Positions 44,651 through 53,258 of a stretch of DNA of 64,000 bases are shown here, piece by piece (the first letter of the stretch is position 1; each line of letters starts with the position of its first letter). The position numbers and the translations under genes are program-made. The DNA comes from Mycolicibacterium diernhoferi (lineage in GTDB: Bacteria; Actinomycetota; Actinomycetes; Mycobacteriales; Mycobacteriaceae). The notes under the pieces are model-generated. The model made no database searches, was not told the origin of the DNA, and was given only the letters and a program-made list of their open reading frames with translations. The stretch covers positions 1,178,001-1,242,000 of the forward strand of contig NZ_CP080332.1 in NCBI RefSeq assembly GCF_019456655.1, given 5' to 3'.

Positions 44651-46303
44651 ATGGCCGAAACCCATGTCGTCACCAATCAGGCTCCGCCGCTGCTGGACCA
44701 CAACCCCGCCACCTCGCCGGCGCTGATGGAGGCGCTGGTCCGCGAGGGTGGCGGTTGGGGCGTCGACGAGGTCACCGAACTCGGCGCGCTCGGCGGGTCG
44801 GCGCGCGCCCAGCGTTGGGGCGAGCTCGCCGACCGCAACCGGCCGGTGCTGCACACCCACGACCGCTACGGGCACCGGGTGGACGAGGTCGAATTCGATC
44901 CCGCCTACCACGAACTGATGAATGTGGCCGTCACGCACGGCCTGCACGGCGCCCCGTGGGCCGACGACCGGACCGGCTCGCACGTGGTCCGCGCCGCCAA
45001 GACCTCGGTGTGGACGCCCGAACCCGGGCACATCTGCCCGATCTCGATGACCTACGCCGTCGTCCCGGCGCTGCGCAACAACTCCGAACTCGCCGCGCGG
45101 TACGAACCGTTGCTGTCCAGCCGGGTCTATGACCCCGAACTCAAGGTGCCCGACACCAAGGCCGGTATCACCGCGGGCATGTCGATGACCGAGAAGCAGG
45201 GCGGCTCCGACGTCCGCGCCGGCACCACCGCGGCCGTCCGCAACGCCGACGGCACCTACGCCCTGACCGGGCACAAGTGGTTCACCTCGGCGCCGATGTG
45301 CGATGTGTTCCTGGTGCTGGCCCAGGCTTCCGGGGGCGAGCGAAGCGACAGGGGAAAATCCGGCGGGTTGTCCTGCTTCTTCCTGCCGCGCGTGCTGCCC
45401 GACGGCACCCGCAACCGGATGTTCCTGCAGCGGCTCAAGGACAAACTCGGCAACCACGCCAACGCCTCCAGTGAGGTCGAATACGACGGGGCCACTGCCT
45501 GGTTGGTCGGGGAGGAGGGGCGCGGCGTCAAGACCATCATCGAGATGGTCAACCTGACCCGGTTGGACTGCACCCTGGGCAGCGCCACCAGCATGCGCAC
45601 CGGCCTGACCCGCGCGATTCACCACGCCCAGCACCGAAAGGCGTTCGGCGCCTACCTGATCGACCAGCCGCTGATGCGCAATGTGCTGGCCGACCTGGCG
45701 GTCGAGGCCGAGGCGGCGACCATGCTCGCGATGCGGATGGCCGGGGCCACCGATCGTGCGGTGCGCGGTGACGAACGCGAGTCGCTGCTGCGCCGGATCG
45801 GGCTGGCCGCCGCCAAGTACTGGGTGTGCAAGCGCGCCACCCCGCACGCCGCCGAGGCGATGGAATGCCTGGGCGGCAACGGCTACGTCGAGGACTCCGG
45901 GATGCCGCGGCTGTACCGGGAGGCGCCGCTGATGGGCATCTGGGAAGGCTCGGGCAACGTCAGTGCACTGGATACGTTGCGCGCCATGGCAACCCGGCCG
46001 GAATGCATCGAGGTCCTCTTCGACGAGTTGGCCCTCGCCCAGGATCCGCGGCTGGACGCCCACGTCGGGACGCTGAAGGCCCAGCTCGGCGACCTCGACG
46101 GTATCGAATACCGGGCCCGCAAGATCGCCGAGGACATCTCCTTGGCGCTGCAGGGTGCGCTACTGGTGCGCCACGGTCATCCCGCGGTCGCCGAGGCGTT
46201 CCTGACCAGCCGGCTGAGCGGGCAGTGGGGTGGGGCGTTCGGCACCCTGCCCGCCGGACTCGATCTGGGGCCGATCCTGGAGCGGGCGATGGTCAAGGGA
46301 TGA
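44651..46303 (+). CDS. fadE8: AidB/FadE8-type acyl-CoA dehydrogenase
   Basis: 550 aa, the long AidB-like form. AGMSMTEKQGGSDVRAGTT, TGHKWFTSAPMCDVFLVLAQ, NRMFLQRLKDKLGNHANASSEVEYDGATAWLVGEEGRGVKTI in outline, and ECLGGNGYVEDSGMPRLYREAPLMGIWEGSGNV. The last one carries the catalytic Glu (WEGSGN). A short insertion GGERSDRGKSGG (DNA about 45332-45366) interrupts a conserved loop. The first gene of a four-gene operon with the M. tuberculosis order fadE8-echA4-Rv0674-echA5; the symbol is given from that synteny. Confidence 0.93.
   Translation: MAETHVVTNQAPPLLDHNPATSPALMEALVREGGGWGVDEVTELGALGGSARAQRWGELADRNRPVLHTHDRYGHRVDEVEFDPAYHELMNVAVTHGLHGAPWADDRTGSHVVRAAKTSVWTPEPGHICPISMTYAVVPALRNNSELAARYEPLLSSRVYDPELKVPDTKAGITAGMSMTEKQGGSDVRAGTTAAVRNADGTYALTGHKWFTSAPMCDVFLVLAQASGGERSDRGKSGGLSCFFLPRVLPDGTRNRMFLQRLKDKLGNHANASSEVEYDGATAWLVGEEGRGVKTIIEMVNLTRLDCTLGSATSMRTGLTRAIHHAQHRKAFGAYLIDQPLMRNVLADLAVEAEAATMLAMRMAGATDRAVRGDERESLLRRIGLAAAKYWVCKRATPHAAEAMECLGGNGYVEDSGMPRLYREAPLMGIWEGSGNVSALDTLRAMATRPECIEVLFDELALAQDPRLDAHVGTLKAQLGDLDGIEYRARKIAEDISLALQGALLVRHGHPAVAEAFLTSRLSGQWGGAFGTLPAGLDLGPILERAMVKG
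45332..45366 (+). repeat. In-frame short interspersed repeat, copy 1
   Basis: Core GCGAGCG-AGCGAC ... CCGG, coding for GERSDRGKSGG inside FadE8. A related copy is at 50755-50791 in a lipoprotein gene. Confidence 0.5.
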
Positions 46304-47208
46304 CCGACACGCTGAACACGATGACCTACGAGGTCACCGGCCGCGTCGCCCGGATCACCTTCAACCGGCCGGACAAGGGCAACGCCATCATCGCCGACAC
46401 CCCGGTCGAACTGGCGGCCTGCGTGGAGCGCGCCGACCTGGATCCGAATGTGCACGTGATCCTGGTTTCCGGTGCGGGGCAGGGATTCTGCGCGGGCTTC
46501 GACCTCGGCGCCTACGCCGACGGCAGCTCCTCGGCCGGATCCGACCGGCGCGGCACCGTGCTCGACGGGCGCACCCAGGCGGTCAACCACCTGCCCGACC
46601 AGCCGTGGGATCCGATGATCGACTACCAGATGATGAGCCGGTTCGTGCGCGGGTTCGCCAGCCTGATGCACTGCGACAAGCCCACCGTGGTCAAGATTCA
46701 CGGGTACTGCATCGCCGGGGGCACCGATATCGCCCTGCACGCCGACCAGGTGATCATTGCCTCCGACGCCAAGATCGGCTACCCGCCGATGCGGGTGTGG
46801 GGTGTGCCGGCGGCCGGGCTGTGGGCGCATCGGCTCGGTGACCAGCGCGCGAAAAGGCTGCTGTTCACCGGGGATTGCCTCACCGGAACCCAAGCCGCCG
46901 AGTGGGGGCTGGCGGTGGAAGCGCCCGAGCCGCAGGACCTCGACGAACGTACCGAACGCCTGGTGGCCCGCATCGCCGCGATGCCGGTCAACCAGCTCAT
47001 CATGGCCAAGCTGGCCTGCAACACCGCGCTGCTGCAGCAGGGGGTGGCCACCAGTCGGATGGTCGGCACCGTGTTCGACGGCGTCGCCCGGCACACCCCG
47101 GAGGGGCACGCCTTCGTCGCCGACGCCCGCGAACACGGCTTCCGGGAGGCCGTCCGGCACCGCGACGAGCCGCTCGGTGATCACGGCCGCCGGGCCTCGG
47201 GGGTGTGA
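46300..47208 (+). CDS. echA4: Enoyl-CoA hydratase (EchA4-like)
   Basis: 302 aa; ATG 46300 overlaps the fadE8 stop (ATGA). ITFNRPDKGNAIIADTPVELAACVERAD, GQGFCAGFDLGAYADGS and KIHGYCIAGGTDIALHADQVI. Longer than usual crotonases, as EchA4 is. The reaction on its natural CoA ester is unknown. Confidence 0.92.
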   Translation: MTDTLNTMTYEVTGRVARITFNRPDKGNAIIADTPVELAACVERADLDPNVHVILVSGAGQGFCAGFDLGAYADGSSSAGSDRRGTVLDGRTQAVNHLPDQPWDPMIDYQMMSRFVRGFASLMHCDKPTVVKIHGYCIAGGTDIALHADQVIIASDAKIGYPPMRVWGVPAAGLWAHRLGDQRAKRLLFTGDCLTGTQAAEWGLAVEAPEPQDLDERTERLVARIAAMPVNQLIMAKLACNTALLQQGVATSRMVGTVFDGVARHTPEGHAFVADAREHGFREAVRHRDEPLGDHGRRASGV

Positions 47209-47212
47209 TCCG

Positions 47213-47926
47213 GTGCGCCTGACCGCCCGATCGGTGGTGCTCAGTGTCCTGCTCGGCGCGCACCCCGCATGGGCCTCGTCATCCGAGCTGGCGGTGTTGA
47301 CAGCGGATTTCGGCATTCGCGACTCGACGCTACGGGTGGCGCTGACCCGGATGGTCGGGGCCGGGGACCTGGTGCGGTCGGCCGACGGCTACCGGCTCTC
47401 GGACCGGCTGCTCGCCCGCCAGCGCCGTCAGGACGATGCGATCGACCCGCATGAGCATCCGTGGGACGGCACCTGGACGACGCTGCTGATCACCAGTGTC
47501 GGCGCCGATGCGCGTACCCGAGCCGACCTGCGGAACACTTTGCTGCAGAACAGGTTCGGTGAACTGCGCGAGGGCGCCTGGCTGCGGCCCGACAATCTCG
47601 ATGTGGCGCTGCCCGCGGACGTCCGGGCCAGGGTGCGGATGCTGCGCAGCCGCGACGAGGACCCGGCGGATCTGGCCGCCCAGCTGTGGGACCTGCCGTC
47701 CTGGGCGCGGGAGGGGGACCGGTTGCTCGCCGAAATGGCCGAGGCGCCGGACGTTCCCGGGCGCTTCGTGGTGGCCGCGGCGATCGTGCGGCACCTGCTG
47801 ACCGACCCGGTACTGCCGGCACAACTGCTGCCGGCGCACTGGCCCGGGGAACAGCTCCGGTCGGTCTACCGGGATTTCGCCGCCGAACTGGTCGCGCGGC
47901 GTGACAATCGGGTGGAGGCGGTATGA
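47213..47926 (+). CDS. PaaX-like transcriptional regulator (Rv0674 equivalent)
   Basis: 237 aa from GTG 47213, 4 bp after echA4. An N-terminal winged helix (TARSVVLSVLLGAHPAWASSSELAVLTADFGIRDSTLRVALTRMVGAGDLV) and a PaaX-type central/C-terminal domain (PWDGTWTTLLI, LREGAWLRPDNLD). PaaX-like proteins repress phenylacetyl-CoA type pathways; here it likely controls its own operon. Its stop overlaps the echA5 start. Confidence 0.85.
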   Translation: MRLTARSVVLSVLLGAHPAWASSSELAVLTADFGIRDSTLRVALTRMVGAGDLVRSADGYRLSDRLLARQRRQDDAIDPHEHPWDGTWTTLLITSVGADARTRADLRNTLLQNRFGELREGAWLRPDNLDVALPADVRARVRMLRSRDEDPADLAAQLWDLPSWAREGDRLLAEMAEAPDVPGRFVVAAAIVRHLLTDPVLPAQLLPAHWPGEQLRSVYRDFAAELVARRDNRVEAV

Positions 47927-48690
47927 CGACAACGAGTGGCGGGGTGCGCGTCGAACGCAACGGGCCGGTGACGACCGTCGTCATGAACCGGCCGCGGGCA
48001 CGCAATGCGGTCAACGGGCCGGCCGCGGCCGAACTGTTCGCAGCCTTCGACGAGTTCGATCACGACGACACGGCCGCAGTCGCGGTGCTGTGCGGGGACA
48101 ACGGAACCTTCTGTGCGGGAGCAGATCTCAAGTCGATCGGCACAACGGATTCCAACCAGACCCACCGCAGCGGACCCGGCCCGATGGGCCCGACCAGGAT
48201 GGTGCTGTCCAAACCCGTCATCGCCGCGGTCAGCGGCCATGCGGTGGCCGGTGGGCTGGAGCTGGCGGTGTGGTGCGATCTGCGGGTCGTGGAGGAGGAC
48301 GCGGAGTTCGGGGTGTTCTGCCGGCGCTGGGGTGTGCCGCTGATCGACGGCGGCACCGTCCGGTTGCCGCGACTGATCGGGCACGGCCGGGCCATGGACC
48401 TGATCCTCACCGGCCGGGCCGTGGGCGCGCAGGAAGCCCTCCAGATCGGGCTGGCCAATCGAGTGGTCGAGAAGGGGCAGGCCCGGGCGGCCGCCGAGGA
48501 ACTGGCCGCCCAGCTCGCCGCGCTACCGCAGCTTTGCCTGCGGGCCGACCGGCTCTCGGCGCTGCGTCAGTGGGGTGAAACCGAAGGGGCGGCAATGGAC
48601 TTCGAATTCGGCAGCTTGGCCGCGGTGGCGCCCGAATTGTCCGCCGGGGTGCAGCGGTTCGTCGACGGCGCCGGGCGGCACGGCGCCTGA
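47923..48690 (+). CDS. echA5: Enoyl-CoA hydratase (EchA5-like)
   Basis: 255 aa; ATGA overlap with the regulator. VMNRPRARNAVNGPAAAELF, GTFCAGADLKSIG and AVSGHAVAGGLELAVWCDLRV form the crotonase oxyanion hole. Last gene of the operon, converging with the DUF3060 lipoprotein with only 12 bp between the stops. Confidence 0.93.
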   Translation: MTTTSGGVRVERNGPVTTVVMNRPRARNAVNGPAAAELFAAFDEFDHDDTAAVAVLCGDNGTFCAGADLKSIGTTDSNQTHRSGPGPMGPTRMVLSKPVIAAVSGHAVAGGLELAVWCDLRVVEEDAEFGVFCRRWGVPLIDGGTVRLPRLIGHGRAMDLILTGRAVGAQEALQIGLANRVVEKGQARAAAEELAAQLAALPQLCLRADRLSALRQWGETEGAAMDFEFGSLAAVAPELSAGVQRFVDGAGRHGA

Positions 48691-48702
48691 TTCCGAGAGC
48701 GG

Positions 48703-49101
48703 CTAGCCCTTGCTCACCTTGTTGCCGCTGCCGAGGTCTTCCACCTTCGGGTCGCCGGCCTTGTAGACCACCGTGTTGTCGATGCCGACCACACTGATCT
48801 CGGACTCGACACGCTCCAGGGTCACCTTGTTGTCGGCCCCGCCGATGTTGACGCTGGAGCAGCTGCCCTTGATGGTCAGGGTGTTGTTGGAGCCGCCGAC
48901 ATTGAGTGACTTGCCCTGCGCACAGTCGATTTCGGTGGTGGTGCCGAAGGACCCGTAGTTGATGGTGTTGCCGATCTGGACCTGCGCGCCCGATGACCCG
49001 GCCGTCATGGTGGGTGCCGGGGAATCGCCGTCGGCACCGCAACCGGTGAGACCGAGCGCGAGGACTGCCGCGGCGACCGGTCCTGCGATGTGAGTGCGCA
49101 T
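48703..49101 (-). CDS. DUF3060 lipoprotein
   Basis: 132 aa with a lipobox LGLTGC (acylated Cys about residue 21). The exported part is a series of short beta repeats, NTINYGSF, NVGGSNNTLTIKGSCSSVNIGGADNKVTLERVESEISVVGIDNTVVY in outline, typical of mycobacterial DUF3060. Function unknown. A second DUF3060 gene is at 49799. Confidence 0.88.
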   Translation of the reverse strand: MRTHIAGPVAAAVLALGLTGCGADGDSPAPTMTAGSSGAQVQIGNTINYGSFGTTTEIDCAQGKSLNVGGSNNTLTIKGSCSSVNIGGADNKVTLERVESEISVVGIDNTVVYKAGDPKVEDLGSGNKVSKG

Positions 49102-49135
49102 AGCTCCCTCGATTCGTAGCTGGTCGTTGTCCAGC

Positions 49136-49795
49136 CTATGTGACGGGGACGTTGATCACGGGTCGCCGCTCACCGGCGCCCGGCCCGTCGAAATGCCACC
49201 ACTCTCCGGAATACACGCTCAGCCCGCCGGCGGCCATGGCCTCGCGCAGCACAGCCCGGTTGTACTGGGCGGCGGCACTCACTCCCGTGGTGGCGTACGC
49301 GTTCGCGGCCGGCCGGAAATCGTCGAAACCCGTACCCATGTCGGTCAAAGCGGTCGCGCTCGCCGTCGTCACATCGACCGACCGGCCGGACTCGTGACTC
49401 TTCGAATACGGCCCCGGCCGGGCCACCCACGCCGGGTTGGACACCACCTCGAACATCCGGACCTGCACATCATGGGGCCGGTAGCAGTCCCAGAACACCA
49501 GCCGCAGGCCGCGCGTCCGCAGTTGCGCCGCGGCCGTGGCCAGCCCGTGCGCCAGTGACTCGTGGATCAGGCAGCGGGCGCCGGTCGGATAGAGCTGGGT
49601 CCCGGTGAAATTGTCGGGCCGCGCGTAGCGCAGGTCGATGACGGCGTCGGGTACGGCGTCACGGACATCGACGAAGCCGACCGCGCGCGCCGCGGCCGAG
49701 ACCGGGGCGGCCGCACTCACCGGCGCGGTCGCGAGCCCGGCCGTACCGAGCACCCCAGAGACGAGGAGGGCGACGAGCTGGGCAGGACGGCGCAC
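49136..49795 (-). CDS. Secreted D-alanyl-D-alanine dipeptidase (VanX/DdpX-like)
   Basis: 219 aa with an N-terminal signal peptide (cut near ARA, residues about 28-37). VIDLRYARPDNFTG, RCLIHESLAHGLATAAAQL, the zinc motif SKSHESGRSVDVT and the terminal GEWWHFDG are diagnostic. Cleaves D-Ala-D-Ala in the cell envelope, turnover rather than resistance, as no vanHA is nearby. Encoded between two DUF3060 genes. Confidence 0.92.
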   Translation of the reverse strand: MRRPAQLVALLVSGVLGTAGLATAPVSAAAPVSAAARAVGFVDVRDAVPDAVIDLRYARPDNFTGTQLYPTGARCLIHESLAHGLATAAAQLRTRGLRLVFWDCYRPHDVQVRMFEVVSNPAWVARPGPYSKSHESGRSVDVTTASATALTDMGTGFDDFRPAANAYATTGVSAAAQYNRAVLREAMAAGGLSVYSGEWWHFDGPGAGERRPVINVPVT

Positions 49796-49798
49796 AGA

Positions 49799-50188
49799 TC
49801 AGGCCGGGGCCCAGTTGATGCGGTTGGTCATGCCGAGTTCGCGGCCGCGGTCGATCAGCGCGGGCGTGCCGCCGTGATAGATCACGGTCTGGTCGTAGCC
49901 GTACACCGTGATGTCGTTGACCACGTTGTCGGCGATGACGATGTTCGACGAGCCCTGCATCGTCACCGCCCAGCAGGAGCCCTTGGCGTTGATGGTGTTG
50001 CCGGTGCCGTTGACCAACAACGTCGCGTTGTTGCAGTCGATCGTCTGCACGATGCCCTGCCCGGTGATGTGGGTGTCGCCGTTCTTGGCCTGCGCGGCCG
50101 GCGCGGCCAGACCCGCCAGCACCAGGGGAACGACCAGCGCGCCGGCCGCCACGGACCGGGGCCGACTCTGCAGACTCAGGCTCACCAT
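49799..50188 (-). CDS. Secreted DUF3060 protein
   Basis: 129 aa from ATG 50188 (MVSLSLQ); a signal peptide ends near AQAKNGD. Repeats VQTIDCNNATLLVNGTGNTINAKGSCWAVTMQGSSNIVIADNVVNDITVYGYDQTVIYHGG in outline parallel the lipoprotein at 48703. No lipobox. The stop is 3 bp from the start of the dipeptidase gene, so both are likely cotranscribed. Confidence 0.85.
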   Translation of the reverse strand: MVSLSLQSRPRSVAAGALVVPLVLAGLAAPAAQAKNGDTHITGQGIVQTIDCNNATLLVNGTGNTINAKGSCWAVTMQGSSNIVIADNVVNDITVYGYDQTVIYHGGTPALIDRGRELGMTNRINWAPA

Positions 50189-50287
50189 GGGCAACAGCGT
50201 ACGGTGCCCGCCTGCGGCCGGGGCACCCGTTGGGAGTGTTTGCGATCAGGTCGCCGAGGTGACCGGCGCTGGGTAGCGTGAGCAGCG

Positions 50288-50860
50288 ATGCGTGGGCGTG
50301 GCAATGGGTTCGTCCCCCGAGTGACCGGCACCGTCGCCGCGGCAACCGCGGTGCTGGCGGTGGCAGGCTGCGCGCAGCAGGTCGACGGCGTGGCACAGCC
50401 CGCGCGCTCCGCTGCCGAGCGCGGCTACGGCTTCACCGATGACCGCTGCGGGTTGCTGACGGACGGCTCGGTGCGGACGGCCCTGGCCGCGGACGAGGTG
50501 ACCAGGCCCTATAGCGGCGCGGTGTGCCAGTACGTGCTGTCGCGCGCGGGCGTCATGCTCGACGTGACCTTCACCTGGTTCGACACCGGGAATCTGGACC
50601 GCGAGCGTGCCGTGGCCGCCGACCGCGGCGCCCAGATCAGCGACACCGTCGTCGAACGCCGGCCCGCGTTCCTGGCGCGGCGGGACACCACCGGCACGGC
50701 GTGTGCGGCGACCGCGGCCGCCGGCGGGGGAGTGCTGAGCTGGTGGGTACAGACCCGCGGAAGCGAGCGCAGCGACGAAGGCAAGCCGGGTACCGGCGGT
50801 GCCGATGTGTGCCTCGATGCCGAGAAGCTGCTCTCGGCCACCTTGAAGTCGGACATGTGA
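50288..50860 (+). CDS. DUF3558-type lipoprotein
   Basis: 190 aa, lipobox VLAVAGC (Cys about 28). FTDDRCGLLTDGSVRTALAADEVTRPYSGAVCQYVLS is the DUF3558 pattern with paired Cys. It contains an in-frame RGSERSDEGKPGTGG segment that looks inserted. One base separates its stop from the next gene, a second DUF3558 protein. Confidence 0.85.
   Translation: MRGRGNGFVPRVTGTVAAATAVLAVAGCAQQVDGVAQPARSAAERGYGFTDDRCGLLTDGSVRTALAADEVTRPYSGAVCQYVLSRAGVMLDVTFTWFDTGNLDRERAVAADRGAQISDTVVERRPAFLARRDTTGTACAATAAAGGGVLSWWVQTRGSERSDEGKPGTGGADVCLDAEKLLSATLKSDM
50755..50791 (+). repeat. In-frame short interspersed repeat, copy 2
   Basis: GCGAGCGCAGCGAC ... AAGCCGGG, related to 45332-45366 and read in the same frame (SERSDEGKPG). 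Confidence 0.5.
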
Positions 50861-50861
50861 C

Positions 50862-51392
50862 ATGCGCCGTCTCACGATGATCACCGCGGCCGCGCTGGCG
50901 CTCGCCGGATGCACCGCGGGACATCCGCAGTCCGAGCCGACGCCGGCCGCCCCCGCCGACGCGCCGGTGACATCGGCCACCTGGGGGATCGGCACGGACT
51001 GCAACGGCATCGCCGACGCCGACGTCGCCCGCGCGACGGGAACCGCCCTGTTCGCCAAGGTCCTGGTCAACGATGTCGGGTGCTTCTGGCAGGAGAACAC
51101 GGTGACCGGCACGTTCGGCGCCGGGATGGGGATCTCGACCTGGCGTTACCGCGGAAGCGACATCGCCGCCGAGCGCGAACTCGAACAACAGTCCGGGCGC
51201 ACCCTGGCCGAATTGTCGATCCAGGGCAACAAGGGGTTCAAGGCGTACGACGCCAATACCTGCAGCATCTATGTGGCCAAGGGGCAGGACCTGATCACCT
51301 GGTCGATCCAGACGATGAACCCGTCCACGCTGCCCCCGCTGTGCGCGATCACCGACCAGCTGGCCGAACTCAGCCAGGACCGGGTGAACTAG
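50862..51392 (+). CDS. DUF3558-type lipoprotein, second copy
   Basis: 176 aa, lipobox LALAGC (Cys17). GIGTDCNGIADADVARATGTALFAKVLVNDVGCFWQEN and ANTCSIYVAKGQ show the family Cys pairs. It occupies the position of Rv0679c/Rv0680c envelope proteins of M. tuberculosis, though on the other strand. Function unknown. Confidence 0.85.
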   Translation: MRRLTMITAAALALAGCTAGHPQSEPTPAAPADAPVTSATWGIGTDCNGIADADVARATGTALFAKVLVNDVGCFWQENTVTGTFGAGMGISTWRYRGSDIAAERELEQQSGRTLAELSIQGNKGFKAYDANTCSIYVAKGQDLITWSIQTMNPSTLPPLCAITDQLAELSQDRVN

Positions 51393-51444
51393 AGTCATTA
51401 GTTGGCCCGGGTTCGGGTGATCACGACACTCGGAGGACTTGCGA

Positions 51445-52011
51445 ATGGCAGCGCGGGCGACAAAGCTGAGCCGCGACTCGATCGTGAGCGCCGCGCTGGC
51501 CTTCCTGGACCGCGAGGGCTGGGATGCGCTGACCATCAACGCGCTGGCCACCCAGCTGGGCACCAAGGGGCCCTCGCTCTACAACCATGTACAGAGCCTG
51601 GAAGACCTGCGCCGAACAGTGCGGATGCATGTCATCAAGGACATCATCGGGATGCTGAACGCGGTCGGTGAAGGCCGTACCCGCGACGATGCGGTGGTCA
51701 CCATGGCCAGCGCGTACCGCAGCTACGCCCACCATCATCCGGGCCGGTATTCGGCGTTCACCCGGATGCCGCTGGGCGGTGACGACCCCGAGTACACCGC
51801 GGCCGCCCGGGAGGCCGCCGGCCCGGTGCTGGCCGCCATGTCGTCCTACGGACTGGTCGGCGATAACGCGTTCTATGCGGCCCTGGAGTTCTGGTCGGCG
51901 CTGCACGGGTTCGTGCTGCTGGAGATGACCGGTGTGATGGACGATGTCGACACCGATGCGGTCTTCACCGACATGGTGCTGAGGCTGGCGGCGGGCATGG
52001 AACGCAGGTAG
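51445..52011 (+). CDS. TetR-family regulator (Rv0681 equivalent)
   Basis: 188 aa from ATG 51445 (GGAGGA 7 nt upstream). HTH: SIVSAALAFLDREGWDALTINALATQLGTKGPSLYNHVQSLEDL. The C-terminal domain begins near YRSYAHHHPGRYSAF. Conserved neighbour of rpsL in mycobacteria; target unknown. Confidence 0.92.
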   Translation: MAARATKLSRDSIVSAALAFLDREGWDALTINALATQLGTKGPSLYNHVQSLEDLRRTVRMHVIKDIIGMLNAVGEGRTRDDAVVTMASAYRSYAHHHPGRYSAFTRMPLGGDDPEYTAAAREAAGPVLAAMSSYGLVGDNAFYAALEFWSALHGFVLLEMTGVMDDVDTDAVFTDMVLRLAAGMERR

Positions 52012-52349
52012 CGTTCGTTTGACCTGCTGCGGCACCTCAGCGCAGCCGTGGTGTCTGACCTGCGGTAAGGCGCTCACGCGCGGGTTTGGTTCGGCACGCC
52101 CACCCCTGGTATTGTGGAGCTTCGTGCCTGGCTGTCAGGGGGCGCATGCGGCTGCGAAAACGGCCGGTATGCCCGCAGGTCGGGCGAATTCGTGTGTCTT
52201 CGTGTGTCCAGGATGCATCGGAAGTTCGATGTGGGCGCACGCGACACGCCCGGTCGCGGGGTACGCGGCGGGGCGAAAGTAGCAGTACAGAGACTTGCCA
52301 GAACCACTGAGCCAGCAGAAGTAGAAGTAGCAACACAGAAAGCCGGTAC
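52012..52349 (+). promoter_or_regulatory. str operon promoter and long leader
   Basis: 338 bp without a gene. TTGGTT (52086-52091), 18-bp spacer, TATTGT (52110-52115) is a good promoter; the untranslated leader is then about 228 nt. Unusually AG-rich just before rpsL (CAGAAGTAGAAGTAGCAACACAG). No recognisable RNA element. Confidence 0.65.
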
Positions 52350-52724
52350 ATGCCAACCATCAACCAGCTGGTCCGCAAGGGTCGCCGCGACAAGGTCGCG
52401 AAGGTGAAGACCGCGGCCCTCAAGGGCAGCCCGCAGCGTCGCGGTGTGTGCACTCGCGTGTACACCACCACCCCGAAGAAGCCGAACTCGGCGCTTCGGA
52501 AGGTCGCCCGCGTGAAGCTGACGACGGGGGTTGAGGTCACCGCCTACATCCCCGGTGAAGGCCACAACCTGCAGGAGCACTCGATGGTGCTGGTCCGCGG
52601 CGGTCGTGTGAAGGACCTCCCGGGTGTGCGCTACAAGATCATTCGCGGCTCGCTGGACACCCAGGGTGTCAAGAACCGCAAGCAGGCACGTAGCCGTTAC
52701 GGCGCGAAGAAGGAGAAGAGCTAA
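52350..52724 (+). CDS. rpsL: Ribosomal protein S12
   Basis: 124 aa, full length. [16 protein letters not shown] with Lys43 and [11 protein letters not shown] with Lys88, the two positions mutated in streptomycin resistance, are wild type here. Part of the decoding centre of the 30S subunit. Its stop overlaps the rpsG start by one base (TAATG). Confidence 0.99.
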   Translation: MPTINQLVRKGRRDKVAKVKTAALKGSPQRRGVCTRVYTTTPKKPNSALRKVARVKLTTGVEVTAYIPGEGHNLQEHSMVLVRGGRVKDLPGVRYKIIRGSLDTQGVKNRKQARSRYGAKKEKS

Positions 52725-53194
52725 TGCCGCGCAAGGGTCCCGCGCCGAAGCGCCCGTTGGTCAACGACCCCGTCTACGGGTCGCAGCTGGTCACCCAGCT
52801 GGTCAACAAGGTGCTGCTGGACGGCAAGAAGTCGCTCGCCGAGCGCATCGTCTACGGCGCCCTGGAGCAGGCTCGTGACAAGACCGGCACCGATCCGGTC
52901 GTCACCCTCAAGCGCGCTCTGGACAACGTGAAGCCCGCCCTCGAGGTGCGCAGCCGCCGTGTCGGTGGCGCCACCTACCAGGTGCCGGTCGAGGTTCGTC
53001 CGGAGCGTTCGACCACGCTGGCGCTGCGCTGGCTGGTCAGCTTCTCCAAGGCACGCCGCGAGAAGACCATGGTCGAGCGTCTCGCCAACGAGATCCTCGA
53101 CGCCAGCAATGGCCTCGGTGCCGCTGTGAAGCGACGCGAAGACACGCACAAGATGGCCGAAGCAAACCGGGCCTTCGCGCATTACCGCTGGTGA
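52724..53194 (+). CDS. rpsG: Ribosomal protein S7
   Basis: 156 aa, full length. [20 protein letters not shown] at the N-terminus and [11 protein letters not shown] at the C-terminus are canonical. Nucleates assembly of the 30S head. Confidence 0.99.
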   Translation: MPRKGPAPKRPLVNDPVYGSQLVTQLVNKVLLDGKKSLAERIVYGALEQARDKTGTDPVVTLKRALDNVKPALEVRSRRVGGATYQVPVEVRPERSTTLALRWLVSFSKARREKTMVERLANEILDASNGLGAAVKRREDTHKMAEANRAFAHYRW

Positions 53195-53258
53195 TCACGT
53201 CCCTTCGGGGCGTCACGCCAACTAGCAATCAAGCAAGCGAAAGAGTGGGAAACTAGCC

